From assembly GCF_014651235.1 (NCBI RefSeq), contig NZ_BMWM01000001.1, positions 62,001 through 126,000 of the forward strand: a stretch of DNA of 64,000 bases, in the 5' to 3' direction. Both the position numbers and the translations under genes were made by a program. Each line of letters opens with the position of its first letter. Positions within the stretch are counted from its first letter, which is position 1. The notes beneath the pieces were generated by a model, which searched no databases, was not told where the DNA came from, and saw only the letters and a list, made by a program, of their open reading frames with translations. Shown in pieces: positions 47,363 through 56,022 of this stretch. This DNA comes from Leuconostoc lactis KCTC 3528 = DSM 20202 (GTDB lineage Bacteria > Bacillota > Bacilli > Lactobacillales > Lactobacillaceae).

Positions 47363-47854
47363 ATGAAAACATACAGCATTTCACCAGAACACTTATTAAA
47401 AATTTTTCTCGGTCAACCCGACAAACTTGACATTGATGACACTGGTCTTATACTACTGGCTGCCAATAAAAATGACCAGCCCAACCTCCCATCAGAAATG
47501 GCGGGCGGCATTGTGTATTTAGAAAATCACCAACCAACCTTGGTCTCATTGGTCCATCCATTTGCCGTCCCCGAACAAGCCGGCGTCTTTGAAACGGATG
47601 ATCAACTCATTCATCGTGAACCCATTAACTGGTTTGGGCCACAAGCTATTGTGGTTGAAAAAAAGTTACAAGACTTTGCCAAACAATATGATGGCCCACG
47701 TACCGATAACGGGCAAATTCCCCGCGCCTATATTCCCGATAAAATTACTGAACCCGCAATTTTATCAGATCGCTATTGGCAAGACTATGCTAAGTTTGTC
47801 AATGATCCAGACGGTCAGTTTCAAGCGCAAATTAAACCCCTCTTTAACGACTAA
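47363..47854 (+). CDS. Hypothetical protein co-transcribed with ade
   Basis: A 163-residue soluble, acidic protein with no signal or membrane helix. It begins MKTYSISPEHLLKIFLGQPD and contains GGIVYLENHQPTLVSLVHPFAVPEQ and a charged, Asp-rich C-terminal half (PRAYIPDKITEP). I do not recognise a family. It starts 2 bp after ade and ends at a strong terminator, so it belongs to a two-gene operon and may have a role tied to adenine or purine salvage; that is inference from position only. The Shine-Dalgarno, AGGA, overlaps the end of ade. Confidence 0.8.
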   Translation: MKTYSISPEHLLKIFLGQPDKLDIDDTGLILLAANKNDQPNLPSEMAGGIVYLENHQPTLVSLVHPFAVPEQAGVFETDDQLIHREPINWFGPQAIVVEKKLQDFAKQYDGPRTDNGQIPRAYIPDKITEPAILSDRYWQDYAKFVNDPDGQFQAQIKPLFND

Positions 47855-47882
47855 AAAAGATCGACTTGCGTCGATCTTTTTT
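47853..47882. terminator. Bidirectional intrinsic terminator
   Basis: GATCGAC (47859-47865) and GTCGATC (47870-47876) with a TTGC loop, extended by six A-T pairs on each side. It serves the ade operon and the converging ftsK/spoIIIE gene. Confidence 0.92.
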
Positions 47883-50283
47883 AGTGTTCTACACCGGAGC
47901 TACCATCACTAATATTGACATGTCGTGGTTTAGAACCTTCGGCAGGCCCAATATAACCACCTGCTTCAAGGTCATCAATCAAGCGAGCTGCGCGATTATA
48001 ACCAATACGGAAACGTCGCTGCAATAATGAAGTAGAGGCTTTTTGTTGTTCAATAATGAACTGTAAAGCTTCTTGGAACAACTCATCTTCACTATTGCCT
48101 GCACCGCTACCATCACCCGCATCTTGGGCAATTTCTTCATCGGTTACTGTCATGGCTTCTGAATACTGAACTTCTTGTTGCGCCTTGACAAAGGATACCA
48201 CGTTCGTCACGTCAGTGCTACTAATAAAGGCCCCTTGGACACGCTGTGTTGGCTTACCTGGTGGGGCAAAAATCATATCGCCACGTCCCAACAATTTTTC
48301 AGCCCCGTTTGTATCTAAAATCGTGCGTGAATCAATACCAGAGGCTGTTCTAAAGGCGATACGCCCTGGAATATTACTTTTAATAGTACCGTTAATGACT
48401 TTAACATCTGGTCGCTGAGTGGCCAAAATCATGTGAATCCCAGCCGCACGCGCCTTAGCACCCAGACGTGCAATGGACACTTCAATTTCGGAACCGACGG
48501 TACTCATCAAATCCGCAAATTCATCGACAATCGCGACAATATAAGGCATTTTTTGCATCACAGCTGCGCCAGTTGTCTTGGCTTCCGTATTTTGTTGCTC
48601 GACCGCCGCATTGTATTCGCCAATGTTACGCTTCCCAAATTGGGCGAGCAACTTATAGCGATTTTCCATTTCGTCCACCACTTTTTGGAGTGAACGCGCC
48701 GCTTTGCGCGGATCAGACACCACCGGTGTCAACAAATGTGGAATCCCATTATAAATTGACAATTCAACCACTTTGGGATCGACCATCATCAACTTGACTT
48801 CGTTTGGCTTCGCTTTCAGCAAAATCGAAATAATAATCCCATTTAACCCAACCGACTTACCCGAGCCAGTTGAACCAGCGATCAGCAAATGCGGCATGTC
48901 GGCTAGATTAGCCATAATGATATTACCGGTCACATCGCGCCCCAATGGGACATTTAATGGATGACCATCATCCTTTGGCGCCTGTTCAATCATATCGCGG
49001 AAGCCAACTGTGGCTTGCGTGTCATTAGGCACTTCAATACCAACATAAGGTTTTCCCGGAATTGGGGCTTCAATACGAATAGACTTGGCTGCTAAGGCCA
49101 ATGCTAAATCATCGGCCAAATTGGCAATTCGATTAACCTTAACCCCTTGACCTGGTTTCAATTCATACTGGGTCACAGTTGGCCCAAGTGACACACTCGT
49201 TACTTCTGCTTCAACACCAAAGCTTAACAGCGTATCATGCACGAGACGTGATTTTTCTGTCAAACTTTGGAATTCCATAGTCTGATCAGTTGGCGATACT
49301 TTGGTTAACAAATCAGCCGTTGGCAATTCATAATCTGGATTATCTTGCCCTGACGTTTCCGTCGCCAAAGCCAATGGCTCATCATCATCGCCTGCATCAG
49401 ACACTGATGCCGGTGCGCTTGCTGGCTTAGGGGTCGACACAGCTGGTGCCGGCGTTGGTGCTGTTTCAGTCGGCGCCACTGGTCCCTGCCATTTAATTTC
49501 CGGTTCGACAAATTCAGTGGCCGGCGCGGTAGCGGGTGGTACCACTGGATCAACTGTGGCAGTTTTGGTTGTTTTCACACCTAATGGATCATCGCCAAAG
49601 TCCGTAATGCTCTTTTTGGGACGTTCCCGCCGTTTAAACAAAGGTTCACGTGGTGGCATGTTCGCGCGCTGTTCTTGCACATAGGCCACCCCATTTTGTG
49701 CTTTTTCAATCCCTTTCTGCGTTAAATCACGCGCCGGAATTCTAAAGAAAATAATCACGCCGCTCAACAGTAAGATTAGGGCAAGCAGCCAAGTCCCAAT
49801 ATTAGCGACTAATGTAAAGCAGCCATTATAGAGTATGGCACCAACTACCCCACCACCAACGGGGGTATTGGCAGATTTATTAGCAAAATCTTGACCAAGC
49901 AATGTCACCACCGTTTGGACATAGCCATTGCTGTTTTTCACGGTATAGGTAAAAAATAGCAACGACGATAATGTTAACAGTGCGACAAACGCCATGATGG
50001 CCCCCAGCAAAAAATGCCGCGGGATACGCGGTAGCCGCTTATAAATCATCACATAGCCCAGAAGTACCGTCAGTGGCACGAGTACACCGAGATACAAATT
50101 ACCAAATCCCAGACGGAAAACATTGGCCACGTAGGCACCTAGCAACCCCAATTTAAACGTTCCCATAACGCCTAAAAAGATGCTTAAAAGCAAGGCAATG
50201 TTTTTGCCAATCACAGCATTCATGCTTTTTTTTCGAGTTGATGCAGTTGTGCGTCGGCGTTGCGGTGTTTTACGAGTTGCCAA
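47881..50283 (-). CDS. ftsK: DNA translocase FtsK/SpoIIIE
   Basis: An 800-residue translocase. Four to five membrane helices occupy about residues 25-180, a Pro/Ala/Thr-rich linker about 230-310, then the motor with Walker A AGSTGSGKSVGLNGII (about 468), Walker B VDEFADLM and ATQRPDVKVINGTIKSNIPGRIAF, and a C-terminal winged-helix gamma domain (LLQRRFRIGYNRAARLIDDLE) that reads orientation sequences on the chromosome. It clears DNA from the division septum. The start is TTG at 50283 with AGAGGG 8 nt upstream; no in-frame ATG fits. Confidence 0.96.
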   Translation of the reverse strand: MATRKTPQRRRTTASTRKKSMNAVIGKNIALLLSIFLGVMGTFKLGLLGAYVANVFRLGFGNLYLGVLVPLTVLLGYVMIYKRLPRIPRHFLLGAIMAFVALLTLSSLLFFTYTVKNSNGYVQTVVTLLGQDFANKSANTPVGGGVVGAILYNGCFTLVANIGTWLLALILLLSGVIIFFRIPARDLTQKGIEKAQNGVAYVQEQRANMPPREPLFKRRERPKKSITDFGDDPLGVKTTKTATVDPVVPPATAPATEFVEPEIKWQGPVAPTETAPTPAPAVSTPKPASAPASVSDAGDDDEPLALATETSGQDNPDYELPTADLLTKVSPTDQTMEFQSLTEKSRLVHDTLLSFGVEAEVTSVSLGPTVTQYELKPGQGVKVNRIANLADDLALALAAKSIRIEAPIPGKPYVGIEVPNDTQATVGFRDMIEQAPKDDGHPLNVPLGRDVTGNIIMANLADMPHLLIAGSTGSGKSVGLNGIIISILLKAKPNEVKLMMVDPKVVELSIYNGIPHLLTPVVSDPRKAARSLQKVVDEMENRYKLLAQFGKRNIGEYNAAVEQQNTEAKTTGAAVMQKMPYIVAIVDEFADLMSTVGSEIEVSIARLGAKARAAGIHMILATQRPDVKVINGTIKSNIPGRIAFRTASGIDSRTILDTNGAEKLLGRGDMIFAPPGKPTQRVQGAFISSTDVTNVVSFVKAQQEVQYSEAMTVTDEEIAQDAGDGSGAGNSEDELFQEALQFIIEQQKASTSLLQRRFRIGYNRAARLIDDLEAGGYIGPAEGSKPRHVNISDGSSGVEH

Positions 50284-50378
50284 AATCCATACCCTCTAAA
50301 TCTGATCGTTATGTCTTTTATTTTATCATGAAACCAAATCAAACTGGTGTTCGCTTTTAATGATTGTCCTGAAAACAT

Positions 50379-50403
50379 AAAAAGCCGCAACCGAAGTTGC
50401 GAC
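50379..50403 (-). terminator. Terminator of tRNA-Glu
   Basis: GTCGCAAC (50403-50396) pairs with GTTGCGGC (50391-50384) around a TTCG tetraloop, followed by T5 on the minus strand. Confidence 0.9.
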
Positions 50404-50409
50404 TTGATA

Positions 50410-50481
50410 TAGCTCGTGAGAGAATCGAACTCTCGATTCCGCCGTGAAAGGGCAGCGTCTTAGCCACTTGACCAACGAGCC
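50410..50481 (-). tRNA. tRNA-Glu (anticodon TTC)
   Basis: A 72-nt cloverleaf on the minus strand: acceptor GGCTCGT with ACGAGCT, D arm with GGTC, anticodon loop CTTTCAC, T arm GAGAG-TTCGATT-CTCTC, discriminator A at 50410. CCA is not encoded. The sequence is close to Bacillus tRNA-Glu(UUC). It stands alone with its own promoter and terminator; this tRNA also serves as Gln precursor if the cell uses GatCAB. Confidence 0.96.
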
Positions 50482-50517
50482 ATGGTCAGTGTGTTTCATA
50501 ACTGAAACAACTATATT

Positions 50518-50546
50518 ATAGTAGCAAGATTTTCGCCCCTTGTCAA
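50518..50546 (-). promoter_or_regulatory. Promoter of tRNA-Glu
   Basis: -35 TTGACA (50546-50541), 17-bp spacer, -10 TACTAT (50523-50518). The precursor leader contains GTTTCA-GTTA-TGAAAC (50506-50491), a 6-bp hairpin in front of the mature 5' end. Confidence 0.75.
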
Positions 50547-50550
50547 CACT

Positions 50551-51063
50551 TTATTTCAATTTATCTTGTTCGTAAGTGTGCGTTGTTTCCAAATTCGGGA
50601 AACTTTGTTGACGCAATGCCTCATATAAGACAATTGCCACAGTATTTGATAAGTTTAATGACCGAATATGCGTGTCATCTTGTGGAATACGAATCGCTTT
50701 ATCTGGGTTTTGGCGCATAAAGACTTCTGGCAAGCCAGTCGTTTCTTTACCAAAGAGGAAATAATGATCGCCATCAGTCACCGAATAATCAGGTTTGGTA
50801 TAGTCGTAGTTCGCAAACTTTGAAACTAAATAGAGATGATCCGTCTCACGCAAGGTGTCCAGAAAGTCTGGGAGACTATCATGCTTGACCAATTGGACAT
50901 GTTCCCAGTAATCCAATCCGGCACGCTTCACATGCTTATCATCTAATTCAAACCCTAAAGGCTCAATCAGATGTAACACGGCATCCGTTCCCGCAGTCGT
51001 TCTGGCAATATTACCAGTGTTAGCCGGCATTACCGGTTCAAATAACACAATATGATTTGTCAT
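50551..51063 (-). CDS. trmL: tRNA (cytidine(34)-2'-O)-methyltransferase
   Basis: SPOUT-fold methyltransferase of 170 residues. HIVLFEPVMPANTGNIARTTAGTD at the N terminus, YLFGKETTGLPE-type motif in HYFLFGKETTGLP, and IRSLNLSNTVAIVLYEALRQ at the C terminus form the knotted SAM site of the TrmL/CspR group, which methylates the wobble base of tRNA-Leu. Its ATG overlaps the stop of the AI-2E family gene (ATGA), so it is translated after it. Confidence 0.94.
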   Translation of the reverse strand: MTNHIVLFEPVMPANTGNIARTTAGTDAVLHLIEPLGFELDDKHVKRAGLDYWEHVQLVKHDSLPDFLDTLRETDHLYLVSKFANYDYTKPDYSVTDGDHYFLFGKETTGLPEVFMRQNPDKAIRIPQDDTHIRSLNLSNTVAIVLYEALRQQSFPNLETTHTYEQDKLK

Positions 51064-52208
51064 TGTTCTACTTCTTCCGTTCCTTCTTTAAATAAGGCAG
51101 AGTTACTACGCCACCATGTATAAATTCGTGTCACAAGGACTTTGAGGACTGCGTAAGTTGGTACACCCAAAATCACGCCGAGCACCCCAAAAATATGCGC
51201 ACCAGTTAACAATACCACAATAACGGTCACTGGATGAATCGCCAAGGCATCCCCTAAAATTTTAGGCGCAATCACATGCCCTTCAATTGGCTGTTCAATC
51301 ACGAGCACAATAATCGCCAAAATGAGCAGTTTAGGCCCACCAGCAATGAGGGCCACAATGAAAACAGGCACCTGAGCCAAAATCGAGCCGACGTATGGAA
51401 TCATATTGAAGAAACCCGCCATCATCGCCAGTAAAATCCCGTAAGGCAAGCCAATAATCGTATAGCCAATCCCAAACATAATCATGACAGCCAAGCCCAC
51501 ACCCAATTGTCCACGAATATATTTAGCAATTTGCTTACTGATATCGGTTAATAATTCTCGTAATGAGTGCTGTGCTTTCGGTGGGAACTTTTCAGCAACA
51601 AAGCCTGAAAACTTATGCCCATCTAGCAACATATAGTACAAAATAAACGGTGTCGATACGGCTGTAATCCCAACTGATGTCAGCGTTGACGCCAGTGAGC
51701 TAATACCAGCCACCCCTGTGGTCAGGTATTTTTTACTCCAGTCAATCACATTTTGATTAATGCCAGTGTTGGTATTATTTAAGAATTCCCGTACCGGTTT
51801 AAATTGGCTGGACTTAAATGTTTCATTAATAAAGTTTTGACTGGTATGCCAATAATTTGGCCAATTGTCAATAAATGTCATGACTTGAAAGCGCAAAACA
51901 ACGACTAACATCGTGATTAAGCCAGCAGCGAGCCCAATAATGGCAATTAATATCAGGCCAATTGCCAACGCTCTTGGAATATGGGTGTAACGCGTGAGCA
52001 TTTTGACCAAAGGACTTAACAGATAATACAAGACCCCAGCGATTAAAATTGGTGCCCCAACAGCTGTAAACAAGGCACGAATAGGCTCCAAAATAAACCG
52101 CACTTGCCAACTCAAAAAAATAATCAATAAAACCAGTAGAATTACCACTAACCCGTTCAATAAGTTATTACCTGATAGCCAGCGTCGATACCATGATTGT
52201 TCTCTCAT
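51060..52208 (-). CDS. AI-2E family transporter (PF01594)
   Basis: A 382-residue membrane protein with about eight helices: a pair near residues 12-55, GVLYYLLSPLVKML, ALAIGLILIAIIGLAAGLI, then after a periplasmic stretch (about 110-165) the conserved GVTAVS-type segment, LGVGLAVMIMFGIGYTIIGLPYGILLAMMAGFFNMIPYVGS, and a C-terminal HVIAPKILGDALAIHPVTVIVVLL. The family includes Na+/H+ antiporters and the putative AI-2 exporter TqsA, so substrate is open. It is divergent from the mevalonate operon and coupled to trmL. Confidence 0.9.
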   Translation of the reverse strand: MREQSWYRRWLSGNNLLNGLVVILLVLLIIFLSWQVRFILEPIRALFTAVGAPILIAGVLYYLLSPLVKMLTRYTHIPRALAIGLILIAIIGLAAGLITMLVVVLRFQVMTFIDNWPNYWHTSQNFINETFKSSQFKPVREFLNNTNTGINQNVIDWSKKYLTTGVAGISSLASTLTSVGITAVSTPFILYYMLLDGHKFSGFVAEKFPPKAQHSLRELLTDISKQIAKYIRGQLGVGLAVMIMFGIGYTIIGLPYGILLAMMAGFFNMIPYVGSILAQVPVFIVALIAGGPKLLILAIIVLVIEQPIEGHVIAPKILGDALAIHPVTVIVVLLTGAHIFGVLGVILGVPTYAVLKVLVTRIYTWWRSNSALFKEGTEEVEQ

Positions 52209-52320
52209 TCTAGCTCTTAACCTCCAATCTCGTGTAACCGTTTTGCAACAGTTGCGTTAGTTTGTCAACGACAAATTACTATTACTACCATAGTACCATA
52301 TTTAAATGGCGCATTTTATT

Positions 52321-52380
52321 GCAAAATTTTGCCCCTGCCCACAGCTGCTCACCCCAGCTGTGGCTAAATTATGATAATAT
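52321..52380 (+). promoter_or_regulatory. Promoter/operator region of the mevalonate operon
   Basis: A perfect 12-bp palindrome GCAAAATTTTGC (52321-52332) is followed by a perfect 9-bp inverted repeat CCACAGCTG (52339-52347) and CAGCTGTGG (52355-52363), spacer 7 bp. Directly after it comes TATGATAAT (-10-like; extended -10 reading TGATAATAT, TAATAT at 52375-52380). The repeat occupies the place of the -35, for which no good hexamer exists. This suggests a protein-controlled or extended -10 promoter. Confidence 0.6.
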
Positions 52381-52414
52381 TAAGATAACTCAATTTTGGA
52401 TAGAAAGAACGTTT

Positions 52415-53368
52415 ATGACAACCACAGCAACTGCCCATACCAACATTGCCCTCATTAAATATTGGGGAAAAAAGGATCCGATTTTAAATCTACCAACCAC
52501 GAGCTCGATTTCACTAACGCTCAATGAATTTTATACACGCACCACCGTGAGCCAAAGTGCTTCAGCCGATGAATTACTGATCAATGGGCGACCTTTTGAT
52601 AGCCAACGTATCCACCGCTTCTTAGACATGCTACGCGATAATTTGGGCGACTTTGCCCCACTGACTGTTGCATCAGAAAATCATGTGCCAACCGGCGCGG
52701 GACTTGCATCCTCTGCATCAGCTTTTGCGGCCTTAACTGGCGCAGTAACGCGTGAATTGGGACTCGAGCTCGATAACATGACGTTATCGCGTTTAGCCCG
52801 TCGGGGTTCTGGTTCCGCCTCACGCTCGTTTTATGGTCATTTTGCCATTTGGCATGAAGGTCATGATGATGCCTCATCATTTGCCGAAAGTTTGCATGCC
52901 CCCGACATGCCCATTGCCTTAGTGGTCGCAGAAGTCTCAACAGCCATGAAAAAGGTGGGGTCGACTGAAGGAATGCGGCGCGCGGCAACATCGCCTGATT
53001 ATGCGACTTGGGTGCAAAATAGTGCGACCCAATTGCGTGATATGCAAGCTGCCATTCAAGCCAGTGACATTGAAAAAATCGGCACGATTGCCGAAACCAA
53101 TGCCCTAGCGATGCATGATTTGAACCGAACAGCCCGCCTGGACCCGTTCACTTATTTTACCAATGACACAACCGACATTTTGACCTTGGTCGCTGACATG
53201 CGTCGTCAAGGATTACTAGCTTTTGCCACGCTTGATGCCGGCCCAAATGTTAAAATCATCACCACACAAGCACACGCACCATTGATTGTGTACCAGTTAC
53301 AAGCCGCTATGCCCGATCTTCACCTTGAAATCGCCACTAGCGGTGCAGGTATTCATTATGATGACTAA
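52415..53368 (+). CDS. mvaD: Diphosphomevalonate decarboxylase
   Basis: GHMP-type enzyme of 317 residues. TATAHTNIALIKYWGKKDPILNLPTTSSISLTL at the N terminus, NHVPTGAGLASSASAFAALTGA (ATP loop, about 85-107), RRGSGSASRSFYGHFAIWHEG, and the catalytic Asp region in TLDAGPNVKII are all as in MvaD. It converts mevalonate diphosphate to isopentenyl diphosphate. The start at 52415 is set by the conserved N terminus; a longer frame from 52262 runs through the promoter. First gene of mvaD-mvaK2-fni. Confidence 0.96.
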   Translation: MTTTATAHTNIALIKYWGKKDPILNLPTTSSISLTLNEFYTRTTVSQSASADELLINGRPFDSQRIHRFLDMLRDNLGDFAPLTVASENHVPTGAGLASSASAFAALTGAVTRELGLELDNMTLSRLARRGSGSASRSFYGHFAIWHEGHDDASSFAESLHAPDMPIALVVAEVSTAMKKVGSTEGMRRAATSPDYATWVQNSATQLRDMQAAIQASDIEKIGTIAETNALAMHDLNRTARLDPFTYFTNDTTDILTLVADMRRQGLLAFATLDAGPNVKIITTQAHAPLIVYQLQAAMPDLHLEIATSGAGIHYDD

Positions 53369-54389
53369 ACGCTCAGTCCCCGGCAAACTCTTTTTAGCTG
53401 GCGAATATGCCATTACGGCACCTGGCCATACCGCAGTTATCGCGGCCACAGCGATGGGGCTAAACTTAACCGTGACCGATGCCCCTACCTCATCCGTCAC
53501 GTCTAATAGTATTGCGACAGCTTGGCACTTTAACATGGCAGAGCCGATTACCGTTGGGCAAGATCACTGGCGTTATGTGCAAGCCGCCATTAAAATGCTT
53601 CAAGACTATACCCAATTTAAAACGACTTTACCAACGCTATCAGACGTTAACATCACCATCGAAAGTGATTTAAACGGACCATATGGCAAACTGGGGCTCG
53701 GTTCTTCTGCAGCTGTTGTCGTTGGGATTATTGACGCCCTTGATGCCCATTTTTCACTGCATTTACCACGCCTAACCCGCTTTAAGCTGGCTGGTTTGGC
53801 CCACTATTTCGTGCAAAAAAATGGTTCCCTAGGTGACATTGCCTCCATTACATACGGCGGCGTAATCGCCTATCAAAGTCCGGATTTAACCCAAGTGATC
53901 GGTACAGCACAACAGTGGCCAACGCCTGAAGCGATTGACCGTGACTGGCCAGCTCTCAACATTACCCCCTTACCTTGGCCAAGCCACTGGCGCTTATTAC
54001 TCGGCGCTACCCATGAATCAGCTGATACCAAGTCAGCCATTCATCAACTCGACCTTAACGCTACTTTCTTGACGCAGAGTCAACAAGCTGTCTCTCGCGT
54101 TATTCAAGCCTTAACGACACATGACTATCCCCAATTAGTTCAGGCACTCCAAGCAAATCAAAACTTACTGCAAACATGCTTGCCAGCAGGTTACGTGACG
54201 CCAAAGCTTGCCCATTTCCTCGCCAGCTTAAATCAAGTTGCCGGAAAAATTAGTGGTGCCGGTTATGGCGACAATGGGTTTGCCGTAGTCACTGATGAGG
54301 CCGAAACACTCATCAAAGTTTGGCAGGCGGGCGGTGTTGATCCCCTATTTATGACGATTTTTCCCGAAAACGAGGTGCACTATGACTGA
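53358..54389 (+). CDS. mvaK2: Phosphomevalonate kinase
   Basis: GHMP kinase of about 343 residues beginning (M)MTKRSVPGKLFLAGEYAITAPGHTAVI, with GKLGLGSSAAVVVGIIDAL as ATP loop (about 105-123) and GKISGAGYGDNGFAVV as third motif. It phosphorylates mevalonate-5-phosphate. ATG 53358 or the adjacent ATG 53361 may be used; both overlap the end of mvaD by about 10 bp, and the following fni start overlaps this gene by 8 bp, so the three are translated as one unit. Confidence 0.95.
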   Translation: MMTKRSVPGKLFLAGEYAITAPGHTAVIAATAMGLNLTVTDAPTSSVTSNSIATAWHFNMAEPITVGQDHWRYVQAAIKMLQDYTQFKTTLPTLSDVNITIESDLNGPYGKLGLGSSAAVVVGIIDALDAHFSLHLPRLTRFKLAGLAHYFVQKNGSLGDIASITYGGVIAYQSPDLTQVIGTAQQWPTPEAIDRDWPALNITPLPWPSHWRLLLGATHESADTKSAIHQLDLNATFLTQSQQAVSRVIQALTTHDYPQLVQALQANQNLLQTCLPAGYVTPKLAHFLASLNQVAGKISGAGYGDNGFAVVTDEAETLIKVWQAGGVDPLFMTIFPENEVHYD

Positions 54390-55437
54390 ATCCGCACAAG
54401 CCCATCGCAAAGATGAACACTTATCTCTTGGTGTCAAACTTTGGCGGCAACAAGAAAATAACCCCATTGGCGCAACTTTTGCCGATGTCCGCTGGTTACC
54501 AGCCACTTTCCCTGAAATGGCGGTTGCCGAAGCGGATGTCCACACAACATTGTTTAATCATACGTTTGACTGGCCTTTTTATATTGAAGCGATGACAGGT
54601 GGCTCAAATTTGACGGGCCGGATCAACGGTCAACTCGCAAGCGTTGCCCAAAAAACTGGTTTAGCGATGGCCGTTGGCTCACAATCCATCGCACTCAAAG
54701 AACCGGAAGTCGCACAAACCTTTAAAATTGTCCGTGACATGCATCCTGATGGCTTTTTAATCGCGAATCTGGGTGCTGATCATCCCATTGCCCATGTTCG
54801 TGACGCCATTGACATGATGGATGCCAATGCCATCGAATTACATGTCAATGTGGCACAGGAATTAGTGATGGCTGAAGGTGATCGTGCTTTCTATTGGCTG
54901 GATAACTTAGCGACTGTCATTGCAAAGTCACCGGTACCGGTTATTGTCAAAGAAGTTGGTTTTGGCATGAGTCAGCAGGCTTTTGACACCTTAAAGCAGT
55001 TACAACCAGCTGCTATTAATGTTGGCGGGGCTAATGGCACAAACTTTGCAATGATTGAACGACGACGTGATCGTCAGGCTGACAACTTTAATATTGACCA
55101 GTTTGGTTTATCAACCGTTGAAAGTTTACTGTCAGCACAATTGGCACAGAACACATTACCGGTGATTGCTACTGGTGGCATCGCGTCGGCCAATGACGTC
55201 ATGACAAGCCTCATGCTAGGGGCAACGATTACGTCCAGTGCGGGCTATATGCTCAACACTTTAATGACGCATGGCGAAGCCGGCCTCATTGATGAAATTA
55301 TATCATGGCAACGTGCGTTACCACGACTCATGACCCTGCTTGGTGCACGACACCTCTCAGAACTACCATCAAAGCCACGGCTGTATGCCTCAAATCTACA
55401 AAACTTTATCAACCAAAGCAAAAACGCAACGCCTTAA
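54382..55437 (+). CDS. fni: Type 2 isopentenyl-diphosphate delta-isomerase
   Basis: FMN- and NAD(P)H-dependent TIM-barrel enzyme of 351 residues: AHRKDEHL near the start, FYIEAMTGGSNLTGRINGQLA (about 70-90), VGSQS, VIVKEVGFGMSQQAF, and the flavin phosphate site VIATGGIASANDVMTSLMLGA. It interconverts IPP and DMAPP and is the Gram-positive alternative to type 1 Idi. It completes the mevalonate operon. Its stop codon lies in the loop of a perfect terminator. Confidence 0.96.
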   Translation: MTESAQAHRKDEHLSLGVKLWRQQENNPIGATFADVRWLPATFPEMAVAEADVHTTLFNHTFDWPFYIEAMTGGSNLTGRINGQLASVAQKTGLAMAVGSQSIALKEPEVAQTFKIVRDMHPDGFLIANLGADHPIAHVRDAIDMMDANAIELHVNVAQELVMAEGDRAFYWLDNLATVIAKSPVPVIVKEVGFGMSQQAFDTLKQLQPAAINVGGANGTNFAMIERRRDRQADNFNIDQFGLSTVESLLSAQLAQNTLPVIATGGIASANDVMTSLMLGATITSSAGYMLNTLMTHGEAGLIDEIISWQRALPRLMTLLGARHLSELPSKPRLYASNLQNFINQSKNATP

Positions 55438-55451
55438 GGCGTTGCGTTTTT
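55420..55451. terminator. Bidirectional intrinsic terminator
   Basis: Thirteen-bp perfect arms AAAACGCAACGCC (55421-55433) and GGCGTTGCGTTTT (55438-55450) around TTAA, T-runs both ways. It ends the mevalonate operon and the converging purB-hpt transcript. Confidence 0.95.
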
Positions 55452-55458
55452 AGTTTGA

Positions 55459-56022
55459 TTACTTAATCAAATCAATTTTATCAAAATCAATAATGGCAAT
55501 AACCGGCAAATTACGGAAGAAATTATTGTAATCCATGCCATAGCCAACTAAGAATTCATCGGGCACATCAAGACCAAAGTAATCAACGTCAAAGTCAACC
55601 ACCCGAGCGGCCTTTTTATCAGCTAAGGCTACCGTCGTCACACTTGCGGCCCCTTTGAGTTCAAAATAGTTTTGCAACCATTGCATCGTCCGACCAGAAT
55701 CAATAATTTCATCGACGATCACGACATCACGTCCTGTTAAATCCATGCTCACGTCATGGACCACTTTAACTTGGCCAGTTGAAGAAGCACCTGAATAACT
55801 TTTGACATCGACAAAGTCAAAGTCAACATCCAATGGCATTTTCCGGAGTAAATCTGTGGCAAAAATCACCCCACCCTTGAGGACTGCAATAAAAACTGGC
55901 CGCTTGTCATTATGCGCAAATTTACTGGTAAGTTCATTCGCCACACGTTGCACTTGTGCTTGAATATCTGTTTCCGTTGCTAAAACTGTCTTAATTGCTG
56001 GATGGTTAATTAGTGATGTCAT
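55459..56022 (-). CDS. hpt: Hypoxanthine phosphoribosyltransferase
   Basis: Type I phosphoribosyltransferase of 187 residues with VFIAVLKGGVIFATDLLRKMPLDVDFDFVDVKSYSG and the PRPP loop VVIVDEIIDSGRTMQWL (about 100-116), then YFGLDVPDEFLVGYGMDYN. It converts hypoxanthine (and probably guanine) with PRPP into IMP (GMP). The ATG overlaps the purB stop codon (ATGA), so it is controlled by the purB PurBox promoter, linking salvage to de novo synthesis. Confidence 0.95.
   Translation of the reverse strand: MTSLINHPAIKTVLATETDIQAQVQRVANELTSKFAHNDKRPVFIAVLKGGVIFATDLLRKMPLDVDFDFVDVKSYSGASSTGQVKVVHDVSMDLTGRDVVIVDEIIDSGRTMQWLQNYFELKGAASVTTVALADKKAARVVDFDVDYFGLDVPDEFLVGYGMDYNNFFRNLPVIAIIDFDKIDLIK

Noticed and set aside
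52262-52414. N-terminal extension of mvaD from 52262
   Set aside because: The 51 extra codons run through palindromes and -10, are unlike any MvaD N terminus, and MTTTATAHTNIALIKYWGKKD is the family start.
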